A stretch of DNA of 64,000 nucleotides from an uncultured Christensenellaceae bacterium (GTDB taxonomy: Bacteria; Bacillota; Clostridia; Christensenellales; Borkfalkiaceae). Positions within the stretch are counted from its first letter, which is position 1. Each line of letters opens with the position of its first letter. Positions 14,732 to 23,855 of this stretch are shown piece by piece. The stretch lies in the NCBI GenBank assembly GCA_910587005.1, contig CAJULB010000001.1, forward strand, positions 1-64,000, read 5' to 3'. Both the position numbers and the translations under genes were made by a program. The notes below the pieces were generated by a model. It did not search any database and had not been told where the DNA came from. It was given only the letters and a program-made list of their open reading frames with translations.

Positions 14732-15838
14732 TTAAATAAGCGAGCCTTTATTTATGAAATAGGGCTGAACTTCGCAACCGGCAAGCGTTCTGTTGTCGCG
14801 TATAACCGAATTTTTGTCGCTTATAACGTATGCAAGATTGCAGTTTTCGCCGATGATATTGTCCGTCATAATAATGCAGTTTTTAACCACTGCACCCTTT
14901 CCTATTTTAACTCCGCGGAAAAGCACGCAGTTTTCAACCGTTCCCTCAATAAGGCAACCGTCGGAAATCAGCGAATTTTTAACGGAAGCGCCTTCTGCGA
15001 ATTTTGCGGGCGAGCTGTCGTTCACTTTCGTATAAACGTCGCGGTCGCCGAAAACCTCGCTTCTTACGCTCTTATTCAACAGCGCCATATTCGCGTCGAA
15101 GTAACTGCACAGCGAAGTTATGCTTGCATAATAGCCTTCAAGCTTGTATCCGTAAAGATTGTACGTTTTTACGCCGGGGCTTAAAATATCTCTGCCGAAG
15201 CTTGTATAGCCGTGCTGAATTGCGTCCTGAATAATTCTTAAAAGGAACGAAGTGCGCGCAACCATAACGTTGATATAGTTTTTCTTGACTCCGCCCTTTG
15301 TGGAATTAATTTCAATTTCGGTTATTCTTCCGTTTTCAGCGGTATCGAAAGTCATATAATAATGCGACTTTTTAATTTCATGCTCGTGATAGACCATAGT
15401 TATGTCGGCATTATTTTTTATATGATAGTCGATTACCTTGCTGTAATCGAGCTTGTAAATAGAATCGCTGTCCGTAAGCACAACAAAATCTTCTTTGGCT
15501 TTTTTAAGGAACGCCGTTGCGCCCTTTAACGCTTCAAGACGGTTTTTGTAAAGCGTTTCGGTTTCGTCGCTGTACGGCGGAAGCAAAATCAAACCGCCTT
15601 CCTTTCTTGCCAAATCCCAGTACTTGCCCGTGCCGAGGTGGTCCATAAGCGACTGATAGTTATTTTTTGTTATCATACCCACGGTTGTTATGCCGGAGTT
15701 AACCATGTTTGAAAGTGCAAAATCAACCATACGGTAACGTCCGCCGTAAGGTATCGACCCCATAGACCTTACTCTGGTAAGTTCGGGAACGTTTTCTTCG
15801 TTGATGCTTGAAAATATAACGCCTACTGTTGATGCCAT
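14732..15838 (-). CDS. glgD: Glucose-1-phosphate adenylyltransferase subunit GlgD
   Basis: A 368-residue paralogue of GlgC, in the arrangement typical of Bacillota, where GlgD pairs with GlgC and modulates it. It has the nucleotidyltransferase fold with SIPYGGRYRMVDFALSN and a C-terminal left-handed beta-helix (EGTVENCVLFRGVKIGKG). The pyrophosphorylase signature of GlgC (GGQGSRL) is replaced by a non-canonical start (GVIFSSINEENVPELT). This fits a regulatory or weakly active subunit. It lies 14 bases after glgC in the same operon. Confidence 0.94.
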   Translation of the reverse strand: MASTVGVIFSSINEENVPELTRVRSMGSIPYGGRYRMVDFALSNMVNSGITTVGMITKNNYQSLMDHLGTGKYWDLARKEGGLILLPPYSDETETLYKNRLEALKGATAFLKKAKEDFVVLTDSDSIYKLDYSKVIDYHIKNNADITMVYHEHEIKKSHYYMTFDTAENGRITEIEINSTKGGVKKNYINVMVARTSFLLRIIQDAIQHGYTSFGRDILSPGVKTYNLYGYKLEGYYASITSLCSYFDANMALLNKSVRSEVFGDRDVYTKVNDSSPAKFAEGASVKNSLISDGCLIEGTVENCVLFRGVKIGKGAVVKNCIIMTDNIIGENCNLAYVISDKNSVIRDNRTLAGCEVQPYFINKGSLI

Positions 15839-15852
15839 TTTTCTTTTCCCCC

Positions 15853-17055
15853 TTAAACGTCCTTATCAACAATTTCGCCCGCGGGCACTTTACCGTTCTT
15901 TTTAACGGTAATACCTCTGCCGAGTACGGTAATGCCGTTTGTCTTGCCTGCCGTTTTTGAAGCTTCGGCAATAGGCGCGCCGACAACAGCCTTTTCGCCG
16001 ATTGTAACCGCCTCGTCAATTATTGCATAGTTTATTTTGGCGCCCGCTTTAACAACAATATTGCCCATAAGCACGCTGTCAACAACTTCCGCGCCCTTTT
16101 CTATAACGCAGTCCGTGCCGATAACCGAGTTAACCACTTTACCCTCGATTTCTCCGCCCGTAGCTACGATTGAATTGACGATTTCGCCCTCTACAAAGGC
16201 GGGAGGCGCAAGCGGGCTTCTGGAATAAATTTCGTGCTCTCTGTCGGAAAGCTCGAAGTTGGGAACAACGCCCAGCAAATCCATATTCGCTTCCCAAAGC
16301 GAACTGATTGTGCCGACGTCCTTCCAATAGCCCTCAAAACGGTAAGAATACATTTTTTCGCCATTGCCGAGCATGTTGGGCAGTATATTTTTACCGAAAT
16401 CTTTTTCCGATTTGGGGTCTTTATCGTCCTCTTCAAGATATTTGAAAAGCTTTGACGCCGTGAAAATGTAAATACCCATAGACGCAAGATTGCTTTTCGG
16501 GTTGGCGGGCTTTTCCTCAAACTCGTAAATCGTACCGTCGGGATTAGTGTTTAAAATGCCGAAGCGGGAAGCTTCCTTCAAAGGCACTTCCATGCAAGCG
16601 ATTGTGCAGTCTGCGCCAGCTTCCTTGTGCGCTTGCAGCATTTTATCGTAATCCATTTTATAAATATGGTCGCCCGAAAGTATAAGAACGTATTCGGGGT
16701 CGTACATTTTCATAAATCTTATATTCTGATAAATTGCATTAGCCGTGCCGACATACCAGCTTGTATCGGTTTTCGCTTCATAAGGCGACAGAATATGAAC
16801 GCCGCCGAACGTTCTGTCAAGGTCCCAAGGCTGTCCGTTGCCAACGTATTCGTTGAGCACCAACGGCTGATACTGCGTTAAAACGCCGACGGTATCTATA
16901 CCCGAATTTATGCAGTTTGAAAGCGGAAAGTCGATAATTCTGTACTTAGCGCCGAACGAAACCGCGGGTTTTGCTATATTGCTAGTCAAAGCGTACAGTC
17001 TTGAACCCTGCCCGCCTGCAAGCAACATTGCAACACACTCTTTTTTTCTTAGCAT
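15853..17055 (-). CDS. glgC: Glucose-1-phosphate adenylyltransferase, catalytic subunit
   Basis: A 400-residue enzyme making ADP-glucose and pyrophosphate from ATP and glucose 1-phosphate, the committed step of glycogen synthesis. The N-terminal signature AMLLAGGQGSRLYALT, the motif KPAVSFGAKYRIIDFPLSNC and the C-terminal beta-helix domain are all present. It follows glgB by about 20 bases and precedes glgD, with which it should form the heterotetramer known in Bacillota. Confidence 0.97.
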   Translation of the reverse strand: MLRKKECVAMLLAGGQGSRLYALTSNIAKPAVSFGAKYRIIDFPLSNCINSGIDTVGVLTQYQPLVLNEYVGNGQPWDLDRTFGGVHILSPYEAKTDTSWYVGTANAIYQNIRFMKMYDPEYVLILSGDHIYKMDYDKMLQAHKEAGADCTIACMEVPLKEASRFGILNTNPDGTIYEFEEKPANPKSNLASMGIYIFTASKLFKYLEEDDKDPKSEKDFGKNILPNMLGNGEKMYSYRFEGYWKDVGTISSLWEANMDLLGVVPNFELSDREHEIYSRSPLAPPAFVEGEIVNSIVATGGEIEGKVVNSVIGTDCVIEKGAEVVDSVLMGNIVVKAGAKINYAIIDEAVTIGEKAVVGAPIAEASKTAGKTNGITVLGRGITVKKNGKVPAGEIVDKDV

Positions 17056-17076
17056 CGCTAAAATCCCCCAAAATCT

Positions 17077-18933
17077 TTATTGTTTTTTTAAATACATACA
17101 CGTAAGTTTCGGAATATTCAGCTTTAACGAATATTCCTTTCCGTTACTTGTTTGTTTTTCGGTTAAATAAATTTTCTTTTTAATCTTTCCCTCGCCGCCG
17201 AAATCTTTATCGTCGGTATTTAAAACCAAAGCGTACTTTCCTTTTGCAATTCCTATCCTGTATTCCTTTAAATCCACGCCCGAAAAATTGATTACGGCGG
17301 TAATGCTTCCGCCCTGCTTATCATAGCGCGAAAATGCAATTAAATTATTGTATTTATCGTCTACAACAAGCCACTCGAAGCCTTGCCAGCTGTTTTCAAT
17401 TTCAAAAAGCGGTTTGTTTTCTCTGTAAAAAAAGTTAAGCTCTTTTACAAACTTCTGCATTTTAGCGTGAAGCTCGTATTCCAAAAGGCAAAAATCTATG
17501 CCCGTCCGATAGTCCCATTCCTTGAATTGCGCCAGCTCGTAACCCATAAAATTGAGTTTTTTACCGGGGTGGGCAAACATAAAACCCAAAAGCGAACGCT
17601 CGCCCGCAAACTTATCAGCGTATTCGCCCGGCATTTTATTGACAATAGAGCCTTTAACGTGAACTACTTCGTCATGCGAAAGCGGCAAAACGAAATTCTC
17701 CGAAAAAGCGTACATCAGCGAAAAAGTAAGCTTGTTGTGGTGGTGGTTTCTGAAATACGGGTCTTGCCTGCAATAAAACAGCACGTCGTTCATCCAGCCC
17801 ATATTCCACTTAAAGTCAAACCCCAGTCCGCCGTCGCAAATTTTACCCGTAACAAGCGGATATGCGGTCGATTCCTCTGCAACTGTTATTGCGCCCTTGT
17901 AGTTTTCCTTTATCAACGTGTTGAATTTCTTTATAAATTCAATGGCTTTGAGATTTCTGTTGTCGCCGTATTCGTTCGGCGTAAATTCACCCGCAGGTTT
18001 ATCGTAATCAAGGTACAGCATCGACGCCACTGCGTCAACACGCACACCGTCTATGCGGTAAATATCAAAGAAAAACCGCGCAGAGGAAAGTAAAAAGCTG
18101 TCAACTTCCCCTCTGCCGAAATCAAATTTGCGCGTTCCCCAGCCGCTGTGCTCCATATTATCCCATAAAGGACACTCGTAAAGCGGTTGTCCGTCAAATT
18201 CATACAGCCCCCAACCGTCTTTGGGGAAATGCGCCGGCACCCAGTCGATTAAAACCTTTATGCCGTTTGCGTGGAACGCGTCTACAAGTTTTTTGAAATC
18301 TTCCGGCGAACCGAGCCTTGAAGTAACCGAAAAATATCCCGTTACCTGATAGCCCCAGCTGCCCTCGTAAGGGAACTCGGTTACAGGCATAAATTCAACG
18401 TGCGTATAGCCCGCTTCCTTGACGTACGGCACAAGCTCTTTTTCAAGCTCCGCGTAAGTGTAAAACGAATTGTCCGCGTGCCGTTTCCACGAAAGCAAAT
18501 TTACTTCGTAAATGTTTAACGGCTGTTCGTTATGCGGCTGAACCGTAAACAATGCGGGATAATCGGAAGGCTCAGACAACGCGCATACTACAGACAGATT
18601 TTGCTTTGCGCTGTCCGCACAGAACGCATAGGGGTCGGCCTTGTAAATCTTTCTACCTTCGAATGTTTCGACAACGTACTGATACCTTGTCCCTTCTTTG
18701 GCTTTTGCTGAAATTTCAAAACATTCTTCATCGTCAAGCCTTTGCATTTCCGTGCAGTTTACGTTTTCAGCTTCGGGAAAGGTTAAAAAAACACGCTTGG
18801 CGTGCGGCGCCCACACACGGAAAATATAAGCGCCATCACTTATTTTATGGCAACCGAAAAATTCGTATGCGTTACCGCATTGCCCCATATGGAATTTTTT
18901 TAGCAAATCCGCCTTATTTTTTCCGTATTCCAT
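17077..18933 (-). CDS. glgB: 1,4-alpha-glucan branching enzyme
   Basis: A 618-residue GH13 enzyme that introduces alpha-1,6 branches into glycogen. It has an N-terminal CBM48-like domain (IFRVWAPHAKRVFL). The (beta/alpha)8 barrel carries the catalytic nucleophile in GVRVDAV (Asp about residue 300), the acid/base in VAEEST (about 353) and the third Asp in LSHDEVVHVKGS. The C-terminal beta-domain follows. It is the first gene of the operon. The ATG has AATAAGG upstream and a strong promoter directly before it. Confidence 0.96.
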   Translation of the reverse strand: MEYGKNKADLLKKFHMGQCGNAYEFFGCHKISDGAYIFRVWAPHAKRVFLTFPEAENVNCTEMQRLDDEECFEISAKAKEGTRYQYVVETFEGRKIYKADPYAFCADSAKQNLSVVCALSEPSDYPALFTVQPHNEQPLNIYEVNLLSWKRHADNSFYTYAELEKELVPYVKEAGYTHVEFMPVTEFPYEGSWGYQVTGYFSVTSRLGSPEDFKKLVDAFHANGIKVLIDWVPAHFPKDGWGLYEFDGQPLYECPLWDNMEHSGWGTRKFDFGRGEVDSFLLSSARFFFDIYRIDGVRVDAVASMLYLDYDKPAGEFTPNEYGDNRNLKAIEFIKKFNTLIKENYKGAITVAEESTAYPLVTGKICDGGLGFDFKWNMGWMNDVLFYCRQDPYFRNHHHNKLTFSLMYAFSENFVLPLSHDEVVHVKGSIVNKMPGEYADKFAGERSLLGFMFAHPGKKLNFMGYELAQFKEWDYRTGIDFCLLEYELHAKMQKFVKELNFFYRENKPLFEIENSWQGFEWLVVDDKYNNLIAFSRYDKQGGSITAVINFSGVDLKEYRIGIAKGKYALVLNTDDKDFGGEGKIKKKIYLTEKQTSNGKEYSLKLNIPKLTCMYLKKQ

Positions 18934-18942
18934 ACCTTATTT

Positions 18943-18971
18943 ATTCTATCATAACAGTATTGATTTTTCAA
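18943..18971 (-). promoter_or_regulatory. glg operon promoter
   Basis: On the minus strand TTGAAA, a 17-bp spacer and TAGAAT end ten bases before the glgB start. No operator-like repeat is seen. Confidence 0.75.
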
Positions 18972-19008
18972 GACGGAATTTAAAAAAAATGCAATTATTT
19001 CCAAAAAA

Positions 19009-19036
19009 ATTCCCCCGAAACCGCGCTCGGGGGAAT
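19009..19036 (-). terminator. htpG terminator
   Basis: ATTCCCCCGA pairs with TCGGGGGAAT. On the minus strand it is followed by a T run, just past the htpG stop. Confidence 0.8.
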
Positions 19037-19056
19037 ACAAATGTTATTATTTAAAA

Positions 19057-20886
19057 TTATTTAATAAAATTGTTCAAAAGCGTTAAATTATCTTTCTGGA
19101 ACTTATCAAGCTCCTCGGGGGAAAGCTTCTTGAAAGAGCTGAGCGCAAGCGAATATACGTATGACGCAACGAACTTCTGCTTTTCTTCGTCAAGGTCTTT
19201 AAGCTTTGCTATAACGGGGCAAGCGGTGTTTACGATAAGCGTTTGCGCAAGCTCGCCCGCACCCATACCGTAAATCTGCCCCATTTCGCTGTAACGGCGC
19301 ATATACTCGTCCACAACGATAATTGCGGGCACGTCCCCGCTTTTAAGCGTTTCGGTTTTTACGGTCAGATTTTCCTTACCCGTTGCGTTTTTGAAAATAT
19401 CTATTAAAACGCTGTCCTCTGCGCTGTCGCCGCTCTTTAAAGCTCCGTCTATATCAGCGTCTATTCTTGTAAATTTCAGCTTTTCGGGAGCTTTATATTC
19501 AAGGAAGCTCAAAAAATGCGGGTCGATAAAGTTATCGCACAATATCGCGTTCAAGCCTTGGTCCTTGAAAAGCTTTATATACTGCGCCTGCTGTTCCTCG
19601 TCGGAAACATAATAAACAGTTGCGGGTTTTTTATTTTCTGCGTTTTCCGCAGTGCTTTCGCTTGCTTCGGCCGTTTCGTCAGTGCCGAGCAGTTCATTCA
19701 AGTTCAAAAATTTGCTGTTGAGGTCTTTGTAGATTATAATGTCTTTTACTTTATCGTAAAAGCTTTCATCCTTGATACAGCCGAATTTTACGAAGTTTGC
19801 AACATCGGGCCAGCAAGCTTCGAATTTCTCACGGTCGTTTTTGAAAAGCGAAATGAGCTTGTCTGCAACTTTTTTGGTAATGTGCTTGCTGATTTTCTGT
19901 ACTTGCTTATCGTTTTGCAGGAAACTGCGCGAAACGTTAAGCGGAATATCGGGACAGTCGATAACGCCGTTTAAAAGCATTAAAAATTCGGGAATTACTT
20001 CCTTGATATTGTCGGCAATAAATACCTGATTGCAGTAAAGCTTGACCTTTCCGCGCTCTAATTCAAGCTTGTTTTTAACCTTGGGGAAGTACAGAATACC
20101 TTTCAGCTTGAACGGATAGTCCATATTCAGGTGAACCCAGAATATCGGTTCGTTATAGTCCATGAACGTATCCGTGTAAAACTTTTTATAATCTTCTTCC
20201 GTGCAGTCTTTGGGCGCTTTCGCGTAAAGCGGTAAAGTTGAATTAAGCGGTTCGTCCTTGCCGTCGCCCTTAAAATTGACGTATACGTTATAAGGCATAA
20301 ACGAACAGTATTTTCTTACCAGATTTTTAATGCAGTTTTCTTCAAGGAATTCCTTTTCCTCGGCGGCGATATGCATAACAATTTTAGTACCGCGCCCGGT
20401 TTTGTCACATTCTTCAATCGAATATGTTGCGTTTCCGTCGCTTTCCCAGTGAACGGCGGGTTCGTTTTTGTACGATTTTGTAAAAATTTCAACGTTTTCG
20501 GAAACCATATACGCGGAATAAAAACCAAGACCGAAGTGTCCGATAATTCCGTCCCCACCCGCTTTTTCATATTTTTCCAAAAAGTCGCTTGCGCCCGAAA
20601 AAGCTATTTGCGTTATATAATTTTCAACCTCTTCGGCTGTCATTCCTATGCCGTTGTCCTCTACGGTGAGGGTTTTGGCCTTTTTATCCACGGAAATTTT
20701 TACGGAATATTCTTCCGAGCTTTCCTCAGCCTCGCCCATGGAAACAAGCTTTTTGTATTTTGTTATAGCGTCCGTGCCGTTTGCAACTATTTCCCTCAAA
20801 AATATATCTTTATCGGAATACAGCCATTTTTTTATAATCGGCATCATATTTTCGCTTGAAATTTTAATATTGCCTTCCCTTTTCAT
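19057..20886 (-). CDS. htpG: HSP90-family chaperone HtpG
   Basis: A 609-residue cytosolic ATP-dependent chaperone. The GHKL ATPase domain shows VEDNGIGMTAEEV (Mg/ATP), GHFGLGFYSAYMV (lid and nucleotide) and a helix that reads IVANGTDAITK where most members have SNASDAL. The middle and C-terminal dimerisation domains follow. Residues about 400-415 are a short Glu/Ala-rich linker (DETAEASESTAENAENK). The start has AGGTGAC seven bases upstream. It is monocistronic, with a terminator on each side. No CIRCE element is seen upstream. Confidence 0.96.
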   Translation of the reverse strand: MKREGNIKISSENMMPIIKKWLYSDKDIFLREIVANGTDAITKYKKLVSMGEAEESSEEYSVKISVDKKAKTLTVEDNGIGMTAEEVENYITQIAFSGASDFLEKYEKAGGDGIIGHFGLGFYSAYMVSENVEIFTKSYKNEPAVHWESDGNATYSIEECDKTGRGTKIVMHIAAEEKEFLEENCIKNLVRKYCSFMPYNVYVNFKGDGKDEPLNSTLPLYAKAPKDCTEEDYKKFYTDTFMDYNEPIFWVHLNMDYPFKLKGILYFPKVKNKLELERGKVKLYCNQVFIADNIKEVIPEFLMLLNGVIDCPDIPLNVSRSFLQNDKQVQKISKHITKKVADKLISLFKNDREKFEACWPDVANFVKFGCIKDESFYDKVKDIIIYKDLNSKFLNLNELLGTDETAEASESTAENAENKKPATVYYVSDEEQQAQYIKLFKDQGLNAILCDNFIDPHFLSFLEYKAPEKLKFTRIDADIDGALKSGDSAEDSVLIDIFKNATGKENLTVKTETLKSGDVPAIIVVDEYMRRYSEMGQIYGMGAGELAQTLIVNTACPVIAKLKDLDEEKQKFVASYVYSLALSSFKKLSPEELDKFQKDNLTLLNNFIK

Positions 20887-20987
20887 TTTGTCACCTCGTA
20901 TTTTTGTACGGTTATTTTATAAACGCATTTTACCGCCGTTAAACTTTATTAAAAATTTTTGTCGCCCTTTCACACAATTTTTGCATA

Positions 20988-21013
20988 AAAAAACTCCGCT
21001 TTGAAAGCGGAGC
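20988..21013 (-). terminator. Terminator of the cmk-plsC-ispH operon
   Basis: CTCCGCTTT and AAAGCGGAG form a near-perfect hairpin followed on the minus strand by seven T. Confidence 0.8.
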
Positions 21014-21027
21014 TAATCTATTTAAAA

Positions 21028-23127
21028 TCAGTTGTTTTTCTTTGAAGCGCTTGCAAGCAAATCCGCAATGGACGTACCGCCTATACTGCCTTCGCTCCAA
21101 GACGAAACCTCGTCGTCCTCGGTTCTTCTTGCAGCTCTGCCGCGCTTGTTGCCTGCGGGAGCTTCCTCGCCGTCATCGGTTTTAGCGGGACGCTTCTTTT
21201 CGCCTTCGGGCAAAAGAGCCTTTATTGAAAGGTTCATCTTTCTTGCGTAAGTGTCAACGGCAATAATTTTTGCGTCAACCTCGTCGCCTACGTTAAGGCA
21301 GGTTGCGGGAGTTTCGATTCTCTCGTGGCTGATTTGCGAAACGTGAACAAGACCGTCAACGCCTTTTTCAACTTCGACAAACGCGCCGAAAGGAACTATT
21401 CTTACAACTTTGCCGTGAATAACGTCTCCTACGTTGTACTTGCCTTCAACCAAATCCCAAGGCTGGGGCTGAAGCTGCTTGTAGCCGAGCGAAACTTTCT
21501 TTGTTTCTTTATCCGCTTTAAGAATCTGGAATTCGTAAAGCTTACCGATTTCAAGAACGTCTGTAACCGATTCAACGCCAGTCCAGGAAAGGTCGGAAAT
21601 GTGCGCAAGGCAGTCAAAACCGTTTACTGAAACGAACGCGCCGAAGCTGGTCGCTCTTTCAACTTTGCCCTCGACTATATCGCCGACGGTGATGCTGTCG
21701 AAGAATTCTTCCTCTCTTTCAGCTCTTGCCGCTTCGCGTGCGTCGCGCTCTTCCTGCAAAATTACGCGCTGTGAAGCAATAATTTCTTTCTTCGCGCCTT
21801 TTTTGATTTCAAGCGCGCGGAGTCTTAACGTTTTGTCAACGTACTTCGTTAAATCTTTAACAAAGCCGGGACGGATTTCTTTTGCGGGTACGAATACGGA
21901 ATACGTTCCGAACTGCGCGGTAAGACCGCCCTTATTTGTGCCCGTGCAAACCACCGTAAATTCTTTTCCGTTCTCTATTTCAGCCCTTAAATCTTCTTCC
22001 TGCTGTAAAAGCTTAATCATTTTCTGAGAAAGTTTAAGGCTGGGTTTAAGTTCGACAACAAGCAGCTCGATAGTTTCGCCTATCTTAGCGGCGTAATCTG
22101 CCGCGCTGTACGTTTCGCAATCAAGTTCGTCTTTGCTTAAAGCAACTTCTTTTTTTGAAAAAGGCAAAAGGATTTGTAAGCCTTCTTCCGTTGCCTGAGA
22201 AATGGTAGCCTGAACAAGCTGACCTTTCTTGAACTTTGACTCGCTGTCGATTTTAGCAAGGACGTCGTCCATTTCGTTGTTCGTCGTTGCCTTAACTTCT
22301 GTGTTTTCTTCCATCTTTAAGAGAACCTCCCGGGTTTGCGCATTCGGGGTTGAAGCCCCCGAAACAATACCTACACTTTTATAATTTTTTAATTTAGTAC
22401 AATCTAAATCTTCGGCGGAAGAAAGTCTGAAAACGTTTGCGCAATGCTTTTTGGCAAGCTCGTAAAGTTTGTTTGTGTTGCTGCTGTTAAGCCCGCCGAC
22501 AACCAAAACCGCCTCGCACGAGCGCGCAAGCCCTTCAACCTCTTTTTGCCGTTCCTCAGTAGTATAACAAATTGTCCTGAAAACGGCAACTGTTTTTTCA
22601 CTGACTTTTTTAATATTTTTTATTATTTTTTCAAATTTTTGCGCGGAAAACGTGGTTTGGCACACCACGCACAGCTCTTTGTGCCTTAATTCGGCCGGAA
22701 TTTGCGTTTCCGCATTCAAAACCGCCGCAGTTTTATCGCACCAGCCCGTAAGCCCTATAACCTCCGGGTGGTCGGGTTCGCCTATTATAACGATTTGTTT
22801 TCCTAACGCGTACTGTTCCTTTACAATCTTCTGCGTACGCTTTACAAACCCGCAAGTGCAGTCGATAACTTTGATGTTTCGCTCTTCGCAAATTCCGTAA
22901 AAGCTTTCCGGCACGCCGTGCGAACGGAAAATAACAGTGCTGTTATCGGGAATTTCTTCAAGCGTTTCCACAACGCGCAGACCCTTGTCTTTTATGGCTT
23001 GGACAACGCCCTGATTATGAATTATTTCACCTAAAACATAGGTGTTTTGCGGCTGGCTCATTGCAGTGTCTACGGCATGCTTCACCCCAACGCAAAAACC
23101 GCTGTGCTTTGCAAGTATTACTTTCAT
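21028..23127 (-). CDS. ispH: IspH (HMBPP reductase) fused to S1 RNA-binding domains
   Basis: A 699-residue fusion. Residues 1 to about 285 are IspH/LytB, the last enzyme of the MEP isoprenoid pathway. It reduces HMBPP to IPP and DMAPP with a 4Fe-4S cluster. The three cluster cysteines are in SGFCVGV, DCTCGFV and TICYTTEERQ. About 290 to 660 hold four S1-type repeats. The last two are well conserved (VEGKVERATSFGAFV and IHGKVVRIVPFGAFVEV) and the first two are degenerate, as in RpsA-like proteins. A basic disordered tail follows. This fusion is known in Clostridia. It overlaps plsC by four bases. Confidence 0.95.
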   Translation of the reverse strand: MKVILAKHSGFCVGVKHAVDTAMSQPQNTYVLGEIIHNQGVVQAIKDKGLRVVETLEEIPDNSTVIFRSHGVPESFYGICEERNIKVIDCTCGFVKRTQKIVKEQYALGKQIVIIGEPDHPEVIGLTGWCDKTAAVLNAETQIPAELRHKELCVVCQTTFSAQKFEKIIKNIKKVSEKTVAVFRTICYTTEERQKEVEGLARSCEAVLVVGGLNSSNTNKLYELAKKHCANVFRLSSAEDLDCTKLKNYKSVGIVSGASTPNAQTREVLLKMEENTEVKATTNNEMDDVLAKIDSESKFKKGQLVQATISQATEEGLQILLPFSKKEVALSKDELDCETYSAADYAAKIGETIELLVVELKPSLKLSQKMIKLLQQEEDLRAEIENGKEFTVVCTGTNKGGLTAQFGTYSVFVPAKEIRPGFVKDLTKYVDKTLRLRALEIKKGAKKEIIASQRVILQEERDAREAARAEREEEFFDSITVGDIVEGKVERATSFGAFVSVNGFDCLAHISDLSWTGVESVTDVLEIGKLYEFQILKADKETKKVSLGYKQLQPQPWDLVEGKYNVGDVIHGKVVRIVPFGAFVEVEKGVDGLVHVSQISHERIETPATCLNVGDEVDAKIIAVDTYARKMNLSIKALLPEGEKKRPAKTDDGEEAPAGNKRGRAARRTEDDEVSSWSEGSIGGTSIADLLASASKKNN

Positions 23128-23855
23128 TTGATTTCGGTTTCTTCGTCCGTTACGGTATTTAGGGTTAGTTTTCCTCCGTTAACTTCACGGTACATTTCAA
23201 TCATTTTTTCCTTTAAAATGCTGTCGCAGTTTTCAACGTCCTGCGCGGTAAGTTTTTTGTCGTAATAATCGGTAAATTCAATGGGGTCGCCGTAGAAAAT
23301 GCGCACCCGGCGGAAAATTCTCATTTTTTTGGCCATAACGACAGGAACAATCGGCGTTTTCGTCTTTATCGAAATCATTACGGCGCCGCTTTTGAACGGC
23401 AGAAAAATATCGTCAGTTTTATTGCGCGTGCCTTCGGGGAAAATAGCAAGGCTTTCTCCGTTTTTCAGATAGCGGATTGACTGCATAACCGCGCCGACAT
23501 CAGTTCCGTCGCGGCTGACTGGTATGCACTGGCACATTTTGACTACCCATCTGCCCGCCGCGCTGTTTTCAAGCTGTTTTTTGCAAATGAAATGCACAGG
23601 TTTGCTTGTTGCAAGCGCACACGGAAAAACATCAAGCCAGCTTAAATGATTGCTTACGAAAATATATTCGCGGTCGTTAAAACGGCGCTTGTTGCCGTAT
23701 CTTTTAAAAGGAAAAAGCAAGCTTAAACAAACATAATAAACTCCGTGCAGAATATTAAACACGGCTTTAAAACTGCGCAATCTTCGCTTTTCCTTTTTTA
23801 TTTTCTGTTTTTCGGCTTTTTGGCGTTCTTTATCGGCGCCGTTTGCTTCATTCAT
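23124..23855 (-). CDS. plsC: 1-acyl-sn-glycerol-3-phosphate acyltransferase
   Basis: A 243-residue membrane-bound enzyme making phosphatidic acid from lysophosphatidic acid. The acyltransferase motif NHLSWLD (HX4D) and the substrate motif FPEGTRN are present. A basic, charged N-terminus (KERQKAEKQKIKKEKRR) precedes one hydrophobic segment (AVFNILHGVYYVCLSLLFPF). It overlaps both the end of the cmk fusion (1 base) and the start of ispH (4 bases), so the three are one translation-coupled operon, a common arrangement in Clostridia. Confidence 0.93.
   Translation of the reverse strand: MNEANGADKERQKAEKQKIKKEKRRLRSFKAVFNILHGVYYVCLSLLFPFKRYGNKRRFNDREYIFVSNHLSWLDVFPCALATSKPVHFICKKQLENSAAGRWVVKMCQCIPVSRDGTDVGAVMQSIRYLKNGESLAIFPEGTRNKTDDIFLPFKSGAVMISIKTKTPIVPVVMAKKMRIFRRVRIFYGDPIEFTDYYDKKLTAQDVENCDSILKEKMIEMYREVNGGKLTLNTVTDEETEIK

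Noticed and set aside
15398..15425. GTTATGTCGGCATTATT inside glgD as a repeat copy
   Set aside because: Only part of the core matches and the residues encoded (ADITMVY) are normal for GlgD.
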